Below, in pieces: positions 1 to 7,145 of a DNA stretch of 11,895 bases. Within the stretch, counting starts at the first letter, position 1, and each line of letters begins with the position of its first letter. The stretch lies in assembly GCA_040005265.1 (NCBI GenBank), contig JBDTZF010000081.1, positions 1 to 11,895 of the forward strand, given 5' to 3'. This stretch comes from JBDTZF01 sp040005265. GTDB lineage: Bacteria > Verrucomicrobiota > Verrucomicrobiia > Chthoniobacterales > UBA10450. A program made the translations under genes and the position numbers. The notes beneath the pieces were generated by a model. The model searched no databases. It saw nothing but the letters and a program-made list of their open reading frames with translations, and was not told the DNA's origin.

Positions 1-15
1 ATTGTCGAACCAATT

Positions 16-1353
16 GTGACCCCCGTAGCCGAGCTTGCCCCGGAGAAAATGTCTGCGCCGCTGCGGACTATTGGCTTCTTCACCGCCACCGGGATTGTCA
101 TCGCCAACATCATTGGCACCGGCGTGTTTACCAGCCTCGGTTTTCAATTACCCGCCATCCAATCCGGTTTCGCGTTGCTCATGCTCTGGATCGTGGGCGG
201 AATCGCCGCACTTTGCGGCGCGCTCTGTTATGGCGAACTCAGCGCCGCGCTTCCTCGATCCGGCGGCGAATATCATTTTCTTTCGCGCATTTACCATCCG
301 GCGCTCGGCTTCATGGCCGGGATTGTTTCAGCTACAGTCGGGTTCGCCGCGCCGATCGCGCTCGCCGCGATGGCCTTCGGAAAATATTTCCAGGGCGTCT
401 TCAATACCGGCTCGCCGATTGTTTTTTCGATTGCCGTCGTCTGGATTGTCGCGCTTTTTCATCTTTCCAATCTGCGCGTCGGCAGCGTGTTTCAAAATCT
501 CTGGACTCTGGTGAAAGTTCTTTTGATTGTGGCCCTCATAGTCGCAGGATTTCTGGTCGACCCGAAACAACCGATCACATTCCTGCCCCAACCCGGCGAT
601 GCGACGTCGATCTTCGCCGCGCCCTTCGCCATAGCGTTGGTTTACGTGATGTATTCTTACTCCGGTTGGAACGCCGCCAGTTACATCACCAATGAAATCA
701 AACAACCGGAGAAGAATGTTCCGCGCTCACTTTTTTGGGGCACGCTCCTCGTCATCGGGATTTACACCGCGCTCAATGCCGCTTTTCTGGTGGCCGCGCC
801 GCGCCAGGAAATGAGCGGACAGCTCGAAGTCGCTTTGATCGCAGGCAAACACATTTTCGGTGAGGGCGGCGGCCGCATTGTCGGCGGCATCATCTGCCTC
901 GGCCTCGTCTCCGCCATCAGCTCGATGACATGGCTCGGCCCGCGCGTAACGATGTCGATGGGCGAAGATCATTCGGCACTGCGTTTTCTCGGGCATAAAA
1001 ATAGCCACGGCATCCCAATCTATGCAGCACTGGTCCAGCTGGTGCTCGTGAATCTGTTTTTCCTCAAGAATTTTCAAGCCGTTGTGATTTACATTCAGTT
1101 TAACCTGCTGCTCTGTTCGCTACTGACCGTTGCCGGCGTCATTGTTTTGCGCTGGACGCATCCCGAACTCGTCCGGCCCTATCGTGTTTGGGCCTATCCG
1201 CTGCCGCCGCTGATATTCATCGGCATCACTCTGTGGATGATGATCTATCTCTTGCAGTCCAATCCAATTGAATCATTGTCCGGCGTGGCAACGCTGCTCG
1301 CCGGCTTCGCTCTTTATTATTTCGCCGGTAAACGGCGCCAATCCCCCCAATGA
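16..1353 (+). CDS. APC-superfamily amino-acid permease
   Basis: Inner-membrane secondary transporter of the amino acid-polyamine-organocation (APC) superfamily, probably importing or exchanging an amino acid; the substrate cannot be read from the sequence. The 445-residue length and about 12 hydrophobic segments are normal for the family. TM1 carries the unwound-helix motif GTGVF (residues 34-38). The conserved TM2/loop stretch YGELS...PRSGGEY lies at residues 72-86. The chosen start is GTG at 16. An in-frame ATG at 49 (Met12) is an alternative, with GGAG only 3 bases upstream. The frame is open to base 1, so a start outside the window cannot be excluded, but TM1 begins near residue 20 as expected for a complete protein. 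The stop codon overlaps the start of the next gene (ATGA, 1350-1353), suggesting translational coupling. Family call is firm; substrate unknown. Confidence 0.93.
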   Translation: MTPVAELAPEKMSAPLRTIGFFTATGIVIANIIGTGVFTSLGFQLPAIQSGFALLMLWIVGGIAALCGALCYGELSAALPRSGGEYHFLSRIYHPALGFMAGIVSATVGFAAPIALAAMAFGKYFQGVFNTGSPIVFSIAVVWIVALFHLSNLRVGSVFQNLWTLVKVLLIVALIVAGFLVDPKQPITFLPQPGDATSIFAAPFAIALVYVMYSYSGWNAASYITNEIKQPEKNVPRSLFWGTLLVIGIYTALNAAFLVAAPRQEMSGQLEVALIAGKHIFGEGGGRIVGGIICLGLVSAISSMTWLGPRVTMSMGEDHSALRFLGHKNSHGIPIYAALVQLVLVNLFFLKNFQAVVIYIQFNLLLCSLLTVAGVIVLRWTHPELVRPYRVWAYPLPPLIFIGITLWMMIYLLQSNPIESLSGVATLLAGFALYYFAGKRRQSPQ

Positions 1354-2498
1354 AAAATCTGACTCGCCTGATCATTACCGCCTCCCTGTTGTCGATCGTC
1401 GCGGCTCCAGCCGATGCCAAGCGACACAAGCGACAGGAATCGCCGGAGCCGGCCGCGCCGCAGCAATCCGCGCTGCCTCCGCTGCCCCCGCCTAACGACA
1501 CCGCCCGGTTTCTCGCCGGAATGCCAGTGGCGAAAAATTCTCCGCTCTTCCCGCTTACCAGCGATCCGGCCTGGCAGGAGCACTCCGCCTTTTTCGAGAA
1601 GGCGTTCGCCAAACTCGGCACCAGACAACTGGAAAAGCTGCATATCTGGCAGGCGAATTATCTCCCCGAATCTACCCAGCCGATTCCGGTGGCCTTTTAC
1701 ATGTTCAGCGGGCCCGATTTTCTCTACGTCGATCAGTTTTTTCCAAAGGCGTCGGTTTACGTCCTGTGCGGCCAGGAATCGATGGGGCCGCCACCCGATC
1801 CCCAGCGCATCGCAAACCTGGGGGCCGCGTTTCAGAACCTCGAGAACGCGATGAATTCGTCGCTTCGCTACAGCTTTTTCATCACGAAAGACATGAAGAT
1901 CGATCTGCAGCAGCAACAGCTTAACGGCACGCTGCCGATTCTTTACGTTTATCTGGCCCGGGCCGACAAAACAATCCGCGAAGTCGCTTACGGTTCGCTC
2001 GACGGCGGTGGAAACTTTCAGCCGAGCGCGCCCGGCCGGGGCGGCACGCCGGGCGTGCGCATTAGTTACGTCGACAATCATTCCGGCCAGAACCAGACTC
2101 TCTACTACTTTACGACCGATCTGTCTGATGGCGGAATTGGAAAAAGTCCCGGGTTCATGAAGTTTTGCGACCGACAGGGTGTGGGCGCGAGTCTGCTCAA
2201 GTCATCTTCCTATCTGATGTTCGAAGGCGGCTTTAACCGCGTGCGCAATTTCGTTATCACCCACAGCAACATCGTCGTGCAGGACGATGCCGGAATTCCG
2301 CTGGCCGAATTCAATCGCAACAAATGGAACATCCGCGTTTTCGGCAATTATCTCGGCCCAATCACGATTTTTAAACAGCATTACCAGCCGAAGCTGAAAG
2401 AACTTTTCAACGTGAGTAATCCCCCGCCGGTGGGATTCAATTACGGCTACCGCTGGAACTACAAAGAAAGCCACGTCATCGTGGCGACGCGAAACTGA
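1350..2498 (+). CDS. Secreted protein of unknown function
   Basis: I cannot assign a function. The 382-residue product begins with a classic Sec signal peptide: basic MKNLTR, a hydrophobic core at residues 7-19, and an Ala-Asp-Ala cleavage site at 21-23. A short basic and Pro/Ala/Gln-rich spacer (about 24-50) follows. The rest (about 52-382) looks like one globular domain. Recognisable segments are FYMFSGPDFLY (116-126), a PKASVYVLCG strand (132-141), a Gln-rich turn near 187-190, DGGGNFQPS (218-226), a polar SYVDNHSGQNQTLYYF stretch (239-254), and an aromatic C-terminus with YGYRWNY (365-371). Cysteines are few (140, 273), and no lipobox is seen, so the product is probably soluble in the periplasm or exported. 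Its ATG overlaps the permease stop by 4 bases, so the two are likely co-translated. A ligand-binding role linked to the permease is possible but unsupported by any motif. The downstream neighbour converges with a 12-base gap and no obvious terminator. Confidence 0.85.
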   Translation: MKNLTRLIITASLLSIVAAPADAKRHKRQESPEPAAPQQSALPPLPPPNDTARFLAGMPVAKNSPLFPLTSDPAWQEHSAFFEKAFAKLGTRQLEKLHIWQANYLPESTQPIPVAFYMFSGPDFLYVDQFFPKASVYVLCGQESMGPPPDPQRIANLGAAFQNLENAMNSSLRYSFFITKDMKIDLQQQQLNGTLPILYVYLARADKTIREVAYGSLDGGGNFQPSAPGRGGTPGVRISYVDNHSGQNQTLYYFTTDLSDGGIGKSPGFMKFCDRQGVGASLLKSSSYLMFEGGFNRVRNFVITHSNIVVQDDAGIPLAEFNRNKWNIRVFGNYLGPITIFKQHYQPKLKELFNVSNPPPVGFNYGYRWNYKESHVIVATRN

Positions 2499-2510
2499 CG
2501 CCAATCCCCG

Positions 2511-3617
2511 TCAGCGAAATCTGCCGAACCAGGAATACGGAAATCTGTCGCCCGGACAATCGGTGGACCAACGGGGTGGATTCATTTCCCGATGAGGGCG
2601 GACAATAACGTCGTGCCCGTCGACCTGGCCGCAGCGCTGGCGCAAAAAACGAATCAGTTCTTCACAGCACTCAAGCTGGGCCCGGGTCGGCTGGTCGCGG
2701 TTGAAATCGCCCACTAAACAAATCCCGAGCGAAATGTTGTTGAGATAATCGCTGTGGACATGGCCGCCGTTGATCTGCCTTCGCCAGCGATCGCCGATCT
2801 CCACCTGACCGTTCCCGGTCGACGTGCCATTGCCAATCACGAAATGATAAGCCAGCCCGTTTTGCATCCGGCGGACGTGCTTATGGTAGTAATCGAACAC
2901 CTTGGCGTTCCCCTGACGGGTGCCGCTGTTGTGCACAACGATGAATTGCCAGCGGCGCCGTTGCACTGGAGCGCGCCGGATTTCTTCCACGACCGATCTG
3001 CTCAGATAACGGTAACTACTCGTGCTGCTTTGGCTTCTCGAAGGCCAAAACAGAAAACGGCGAGGCGGCGGCGAGGGTGGCGGCACCAGCTCCTGGCGTC
3101 CGTCGAATCCCGATTTCTCAATGACGACCTGCGGACGCTCTTCAGGCGTGGCCAGAGGAATGGCGCGCGGCAGTGGCGCGGTCGGCCGCTCGATCGGAGT
3201 CGCCGACGCCCTGGCCGATCCAGTTTCCTTGGGTATCGGAGTCTTTTCCGGCTTGGCGGCTTTCTTCTTCGCTTTTGACTTCGACTCCGAACTCTCCTTC
3301 TCAGCCGTCTTGGTTTTCTTTTTCTTCGACTTCGGCTTCGGTGTTGGACTCGTCTTTTCCTTCGGAGCCGGAGTTGATTCGTCCTCGGCTTTCTTCTTGG
3401 TCGCCGATTTCTTTTTGGTCCCCTTGCGTTTCGGTGTGGCAGACGGCGATTCGTCGGGCTCGGCTGAACGCGCTTTTAGAAACTCCTCACGCTTCGCCTT
3501 CTCATCGTCCTTGATCTGAGCGACAAGGACCGTGCCGAGAATCGCGCTCAGAGCGACGGCAGTAGCAAGACAAAGGCGAAAACGCACCACGGCGCGGAGC
3601 GTAACAGAGCGGGCCAT
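2511..3617 (-). CDS. Membrane-anchored Amidase_2/PGRP-type N-acetylmuramoyl-L-alanine amidase with Lys-rich spacer
   Basis: Predicted zinc amidase that cuts the bond between MurNAc and the L-Ala of the stem peptide. I chose ATG 3617 (368 residues). The frame opens at a TTG at 3641, but the ATG has GGGG 8 bases upstream. A basic N-terminus and a hydrophobic segment (about 15-33) give a signal anchor or signal peptide. Next comes a low-complexity spacer (about 35-157), very rich in Lys, Ser, Thr, Glu and Pro, then a proline run near 180-186. The Amidase_2 domain fills about 222-363. Likely zinc ligands are His229 (IVVHNS), His342 (RPHRE) and Cys354 (TDCPG); YH at 257-258 matches the catalytic Tyr region of T7 lysozyme-like enzymes. 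All expected catalytic residues are present, so activity is likely. It lies downstream of yihY on the same strand, separated by 129 bases containing a twin-hairpin element. AmpD-like recycling is less likely because of the export signal. Confidence 0.88.
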   Translation of the reverse strand: MARSVTLRAVVRFRLCLATAVALSAILGTVLVAQIKDDEKAKREEFLKARSAEPDESPSATPKRKGTKKKSATKKKAEDESTPAPKEKTSPTPKPKSKKKKTKTAEKESSESKSKAKKKAAKPEKTPIPKETGSARASATPIERPTAPLPRAIPLATPEERPQVVIEKSGFDGRQELVPPPSPPPRRFLFWPSRSQSSTSSYRYLSRSVVEEIRRAPVQRRRWQFIVVHNSGTRQGNAKVFDYYHKHVRRMQNGLAYHFVIGNGTSTGNGQVEIGDRWRRQINGGHVHSDYLNNISLGICLVGDFNRDQPTRAQLECCEELIRFLRQRCGQVDGHDVIVRPHREMNPPRWSTDCPGDRFPYSWFGRFR

Positions 3618-3654
3618 TCGATCAACCCCGAACGCAAGCAACTCGCGACGTTGT

Positions 3655-3730
3655 TGTAGTGTGCGCTGTCCTCAGCGCATTCCGATTGAGCAGCCTCTCT
3701 TTATCTATATCCGCTGAGACAGCGGCTACA
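3655..3730. repeat. REP-like twin-hairpin element with TGTAG/CTACA ends
   Basis: This 76-base element lies between yihY and the amidase gene. It starts TGTAG (3655-3659) and ends CTACA (3726-3730), an exact inverted pair. Inside each end is a short hairpin: GCGCTG-TCCT-CAGCGC at 3663-3678 and CCGCTG-AGA-CAGCGG at 3711-3725. A 32-base AT-richer centre separates them. GTAG followed by a palindrome, in two inverted copies, is the layout of REP sequences arranged as a BIME. No T-run follows either hairpin, so it is not a standard intrinsic terminator. It begins 37 bases upstream of the amidase ATG. Confidence 0.7.
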
Positions 3731-3746
3731 GCCTGAAGTCGCGACA

Positions 3747-4640
3747 TCAAGCGGTCTGCGGTGCCGAAGTGGGCGCGGGGGAGGTCTCCTCGCGCCGGCG
3801 TTCGCGTTCCCGGCGGAGAATGGCGTTCAATTTGCCACCGAGCAATAACAACAAACAAGTCAGATACATCCAGGTGAGCAGCATGATAATGGAAGCGAGC
3901 GCCAGGTAGGTGGGATTATAACGATTGTATTTTGCGACGTAAAACTGAAACAGTTTCGTCACCAGGATCCAACCGATCGAGAAAAAGATCGCTCCGGGCA
4001 ACGCCTGGCGAAGGGTGAGATAGTTTTCCGGCGTGAACAAATACAACATGAGGGCCAGACCAATCAGGGCCACGGCGGTAAATGGCAGGTTTAAGGCCGC
4101 GATCCACGCTTGCAACGGAAAGCTGAGTTGAAAATTAACTTCGGCAATCCCGGCCAGCCGAACGCCGAAGACGATGGCGTTGAACGAAAGCACGATGATG
4201 ATGCCGAACCAGAAAAGCATGAAAAACGAGATGATATATTTGGACCACCAATTTCTATCTTCCTGCACACCGTGGGTCTGGCTCAGTGCGCGGGAGATCG
4301 TCGCGATGAAGACCGTGCCGAAATAAATCCCGAGAACGATTCCGGCATTGGCCAACAATCCGCTGGAGCCGGTTACCACTACGCTGGCCATGGCGGTATC
4401 GAGAATGTCCTGCACTTTGGTATCCGGCGGCATAAAACTCTTCATGACCAGAAACATCCCCTGAAGTTTCGCCGGGTCGGTCCCGAATAAGCCGAGCAAA
4501 TGCCATAAGAACAGCAACCCGGGAGCGAGTGCGAATAGAAGCAGATAAGCCATCTGCGCAGCCAGACCAGTGGTAGTGTCGGTGGCTGTTTCCCAAACTA
4601 ATCGGCGCAACACGCGCCAAACAGATCCAAGAAATTTCAT
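3747..4640 (-). CDS. YihY/virulence factor BrkB family membrane protein
   Basis: Integral inner-membrane protein of the YihY/BrkB family (once mis-described as ribonuclease BN). The biochemical role of the family is not settled. The length of 297 residues and about six hydrophobic segments are typical. Visible family features are the N-terminal AAQMAYLLLFALAPGLLFL stretch (27-45), the RQALPGAIFFSIGW segment (211-224), then KLFQFYVAKY (229-238), and the hallmark final helix with LLTWMYLTCLLLLLGGKLNA (254-273). The tail after 276 is hydrophilic: Arg/Glu-rich, then Pro/Ser/Thr-rich, and presumably cytoplasmic. The ATG at 4640 has a purine-rich AAAGAGG directly abutting it, too close for a normal ribosome site. 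A good sigma-70-like promoter lies just upstream. The gene is divergent from the glycosyltransferase and leads toward the amidase. Confidence 0.93.
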   Translation of the reverse strand: MKFLGSVWRVLRRLVWETATDTTTGLAAQMAYLLLFALAPGLLFLWHLLGLFGTDPAKLQGMFLVMKSFMPPDTKVQDILDTAMASVVVTGSSGLLANAGIVLGIYFGTVFIATISRALSQTHGVQEDRNWWSKYIISFFMLFWFGIIIVLSFNAIVFGVRLAGIAEVNFQLSFPLQAWIAALNLPFTAVALIGLALMLYLFTPENYLTLRQALPGAIFFSIGWILVTKLFQFYVAKYNRYNPTYLALASIIMLLTWMYLTCLLLLLGGKLNAILRRERERRREETSPAPTSAPQTA

Positions 4641-4677
4641 CCTCTTTCAGAGTTTACTTTGCCGGAGGCAAATATCC

Positions 4678-4707
4678 ATTAAACTTGCGCCGGTTTGGGT
4701 TTGGCAA
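4678..4707 (-). promoter_or_regulatory. Candidate sigma-70-type promoter for yihY
   Basis: Read on the minus strand, TTGCCA (4707-4702) matches the -35 consensus at 5 of 6 bases. After an 18-base spacer, TTTAAT (4683-4678) matches the -10 consensus at 5 of 6. A start near 4671 would give a leader of about 30 bases before the yihY ATG at 4640. This is the only clear promoter-like pair in the 86-base divergent gap; I found no comparable one for the plus-strand gene. The call is by eye only. Confidence 0.4.
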
Positions 4708-4726
4708 AGGCCGCGCCTAACGACGC

Positions 4727-5812
4727 GTGAAAAAAATCCTAATCCTCACCGCCGGCTTCGGAGAAGGTCATAATGCAGCCGCGCGCGGTGTGCGCGATGG
4801 ACTGGCGCGCGTCGCCTCGGGCGAGGCCGAGGTGGAGATGCACGATCTCATCGCCCAGACCTACCCGGTTCTATTCAAGGCCATTCTTAAAACGTATCTG
4901 GCGATCGTTAATCGCGCGCCGCGCGCGTGGGGCTATTTTTATCGCTGGCTCGAGAAAAAAGATAATTTCGATCAGGATTTGCGGAAATTTCAAAGGTTTA
5001 GAACGCAATTCACCGCGTTACTCGAGCGCTTTCAACCAGATGTCGTTGTTTCGGTCTTTCCCTCCTATCCTTACGTCCTCAATCAGCTTCTGGGGCCCGA
5101 CCGAAAGTGCAAGAGCGTCGTAATCGTCACCGACTCGATCACGGTCAACAAAGTCTGGTACAAATCGTCCGCCGATTTTTTCCTGGTTCCAAACGAACAG
5201 AGCGCCGCGGTCGTGCGAAATGGTGGAGTCGCGCCGGAGAAAATCAGGACGCTGGGTTTTCCGGTGAGCCCGAGGTTTGCCGATCTCCCTCGCGACCGGC
5301 CTTCGCCTTCTGCCGGAACCGGTCGGCGTGTTCTTTATATGATCAACGCCGGTCCACGGGCGGCGCCAGCATTGGTGAGAAAACTTCTGGATCTGGAAAT
5401 CGAGCTGACTGTGACCGTCGGCCGGAACGATGAACTACGGCGTGCGGTCGAGCTCGTTGCGGGCGATCGGAAGATCGACATCGTCGGATGGAGCGACCAG
5501 CTTCCGCGCCTGTTAACCGAGAGTCACTTGCTGATCGGCAAGGCGGGTGGCGCGACAGTGCAGGAAACGATCGCCGCTGGTTGCCCGATGATTATTAATC
5601 ACATTGTGTCCGGTCAGGAGGAAGGTAATGCGTGGTTAATCGAGCAGACCAATTCGGGCGTCATCGCCCGTTCGCAGAATGAAGTGGTGGCACAAGTCCG
5701 GCGCGCCTTTGCCGATAACGCAAAGCAGTGGAGCGAATGGGCAGTGAACATCGGCAAACTAAGCCGGCCGCGCGCATCCCTCGACATCGCAGAGTTTCTG
5801 ATGTCGATTTAA
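4727..5812 (+). CDS. GT28/MGDG-synthase-like glycosyltransferase
   Basis: Predicted GT-B-fold glycosyltransferase, related to plant MGDG synthase, the diacylglycerol glucosyltransferase UgtP/YpfP and MurG. It probably moves a sugar from a UDP-sugar onto a lipid at the inner membrane. The N-terminal half (about 1-180) starts with KILILTAGFGEGHNAAA, whose GEGH at 12-15 is the hallmark of the MGDG-synthase N domain. The C-terminal nucleotide-sugar half (about 200-361) has a GWSDQLPRLL strand-loop (254-263), the family GKAGGATVQE motif (271-280), and QEEGNA (297-302), typical of UDP-sugar binding. At 361 residues it is full length. The start is GTG at 4727, directly before KKILIL; no clear Shine-Dalgarno is visible. 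The gene is divergent from yihY and converges on nagA across a hairpin. Lipid acceptor and sugar cannot be told from sequence; a glucosyl- or galactosyl-diacylglycerol product is the usual family outcome. Confidence 0.88.
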   Translation: MKKILILTAGFGEGHNAAARGVRDGLARVASGEAEVEMHDLIAQTYPVLFKAILKTYLAIVNRAPRAWGYFYRWLEKKDNFDQDLRKFQRFRTQFTALLERFQPDVVVSVFPSYPYVLNQLLGPDRKCKSVVIVTDSITVNKVWYKSSADFFLVPNEQSAAVVRNGGVAPEKIRTLGFPVSPRFADLPRDRPSPSAGTGRRVLYMINAGPRAAPALVRKLLDLEIELTVTVGRNDELRRAVELVAGDRKIDIVGWSDQLPRLLTESHLLIGKAGGATVQETIAAGCPMIINHIVSGQEEGNAWLIEQTNSGVIARSQNEVVAQVRRAFADNAKQWSEWAVNIGKLSRPRASLDIAEFLMSI

Positions 5813-5822
5813 TCTCTGAGTG

Positions 5823-5845
5823 ACACCGTGGCTTTAGCCCGGTGT
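5823..5845. terminator. Hairpin between convergent glycosyltransferase and nagA genes
   Basis: ACACCG (5823-5828) pairs with CGGTGT (5840-5845), and GGC (5830-5832) pairs with GCC (5837-5839). The result is a 9-bp stem with one bulged T and a TTTA loop. It fills most of the 32-base gap between two converging genes and reaches the last base of the nagA TAA stop. A bidirectional transcription stop is plausible from position. No T-run follows on either strand, so a dispersed palindromic repeat is an alternative. Confidence 0.5.
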
Positions 5846-6990
5846 TAATGAGACCAGATCTGTTCGCCGTCGACGAATGTCTGCAGGACATCAAGGTCCG
5901 GCGAGAGAACAACGAAATCGGCATCGGCCCCGATTTTGAACTGGCCTTTGGCCGTGAGTCCAATCGCGTGCGCCGGGGTAGCGGTCGCCATGGAGACGGC
6001 TTCATGCAGAGGAACGCTTACTTTCGTGACCATGGTGCGGACCAGATCGATCATGCGCGACGCACTTCCGGCGAGCGCAGACCGATCTGCCAGGAGACAA
6101 ACGCCGCCCTCCACGATGCACTTCGTTCCATAGAGAGAAAACTTCGACCCGTCGGGCAGGCCGGCGCCGGCGGTGGCGTCGGTGACCAGGCAAATTCCCC
6201 GTGCGCCCTTCGCCTGATACAACATTTTCATGAGCGTCGGCGAAACGTGACGGCCATCGGCAATCAATTCGCAAATGATGTCGCGTTCGCTAATGGCGAA
6301 TTCGAGCAAACCGGCGACACGATCGATCCCGCGGCGACGCGCCGATGACATGCAATTGAAGGTATGAGTGACGCTGCGCATGCCGTGTTCGAACGCCGTC
6401 CGTGCTTCTTCCTCCCACGCGTCACTGTGCCCGCCGCTGGGGTCGATACTATTTTTGCGCAACTCATCGATCAGCTCAATCGCGCCAGTCAACTCGGGAG
6501 CGAGCGTCATGCGTTTAATGACATCCGCATGCTCGAGCAATGGTGCGTAAATTTTAGGGGTCGGATTCCGGATAAGCGTCAATCGTTGCGCACCCGGCTT
6601 CGCCTTGGAAATGAACGGCCCTTCGACATGCACACCGGCGATTTGTTTGATCGATGTCGAGGTCCGCACATTCTCGATCACTTTGATAATCGCTGCGATC
6701 GGCGCTGTAGCCGTAGTGAGAAGCAACGATGTTGTGCCGCCGGTCGCGTGATAATCGCAAATGGCGCGAAAGGCCTCCGCCGAGGCTTCCATCGCATCCC
6801 GACCATTCCCGCCGTGGACATGAAGATCGATAAATCCCGGTGCGAGATAATTCCCGCCGAGATCGACAATGTCTTTTTCGCCCACGTAGCCTGACTCGCG
6901 CAATCCAACGATTTTTCCTTCCTCCACGATGACCTCCAGGCCCTCGCGAATCGTGTCGGGAAAAATCAGGCGCGCGTTGGTAAGGATCAT
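5845..6990 (-). CDS. nagA: N-acetylglucosamine-6-phosphate deacetylase
   Basis: Cytoplasmic amidohydrolase-superfamily enzyme that removes the acetyl group from GlcNAc-6-phosphate to give glucosamine-6-phosphate, used in amino-sugar catabolism and peptidoglycan recycling. The product is full length at 381 residues. Metal and catalytic features run in the expected order: HVH at 57-59 in the DLHVHGG motif, Glu123 (HVEGPF), His188 (GGHSDA), His209 (THTFN), His248 (DGRHVS) and the catalytic Asp271 (LVTDAT). The HxH pair is the form seen in NagA proteins able to hold two metals; E. coli NagA lacks it. A small beta-domain from both termini closes the fold. The start is ATG 6990; no Shine-Dalgarno is visible because a hairpin element ends 6 bases upstream. 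No nagB lies in the window. NagA shares a theme with the amidase gene, but they are not in one operon. Confidence 0.96.
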   Translation of the reverse strand: MILTNARLIFPDTIREGLEVIVEEGKIVGLRESGYVGEKDIVDLGGNYLAPGFIDLHVHGGNGRDAMEASAEAFRAICDYHATGGTTSLLLTTATAPIAAIIKVIENVRTSTSIKQIAGVHVEGPFISKAKPGAQRLTLIRNPTPKIYAPLLEHADVIKRMTLAPELTGAIELIDELRKNSIDPSGGHSDAWEEEARTAFEHGMRSVTHTFNCMSSARRRGIDRVAGLLEFAISERDIICELIADGRHVSPTLMKMLYQAKGARGICLVTDATAGAGLPDGSKFSLYGTKCIVEGGVCLLADRSALAGSASRMIDLVRTMVTKVSVPLHEAVSMATATPAHAIGLTAKGQFKIGADADFVVLSPDLDVLQTFVDGEQIWSH

Positions 6991-6996
6991 GACTCG

Positions 6997-7069
6997 GTAG
7001 GACGAGACTCTTTCGAGCCGACAAAAGCCCGGGAGAAAACTTCGACGGCTCCGCAGAGCGTCGCCCTAG
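6997..7069. repeat. Degenerate REP-like twin-hairpin element upstream of nagA
   Basis: About 73 bases in the nagA/acyltransferase divergent gap repeat the layout of the elements at 3655 and 10597. It starts GTAGG (6997-7001) and ends CCTAG (7065-7069), where an exact partner would end CTAC. The right hairpin at 7043-7063 is strong: CGAC and GCTC pair with GAGC and GTCG around a CGCA loop, with one bulged G. The left palindrome, around 7001-7022, is imperfect, with a CTC-TTTC-GAG core. The central 20 bases contain CCCGGG. It ends 6 bases before the nagA ATG, where a ribosome site would be expected. Confidence 0.5.
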
Positions 7070-7145
7070 TGGAACTGATTGCGTTTCCCGACGCCAAAGT
7101 CCACCATCTTGTTACGGTGAATTTCGAACACGATGGGGCGATCAT

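Noticed and set aside
1317..2081. Minus-strand 254-residue frame opposite the permease end and the secreted protein
   Set aside because: Arg/Gly-rich shadow caused by GC bias at third positions. It overlaps two better-supported plus-strand genes and shows no motif.
3022..3519. Plus-strand 165-residue frame, Phe/Ser-rich, opposite the amidase gene
   Set aside because: It is the antisense of the lysine-rich spacer: AAG/AAA codons read backwards give Phe and Leu. It has no domain, and the opposite strand has a clear family match.
5842..6894. Plus-strand frames of 168 and 176 residues across nagA
   Set aside because: nagA is complete with all catalytic motifs on the other strand; these are shadows with skewed composition.
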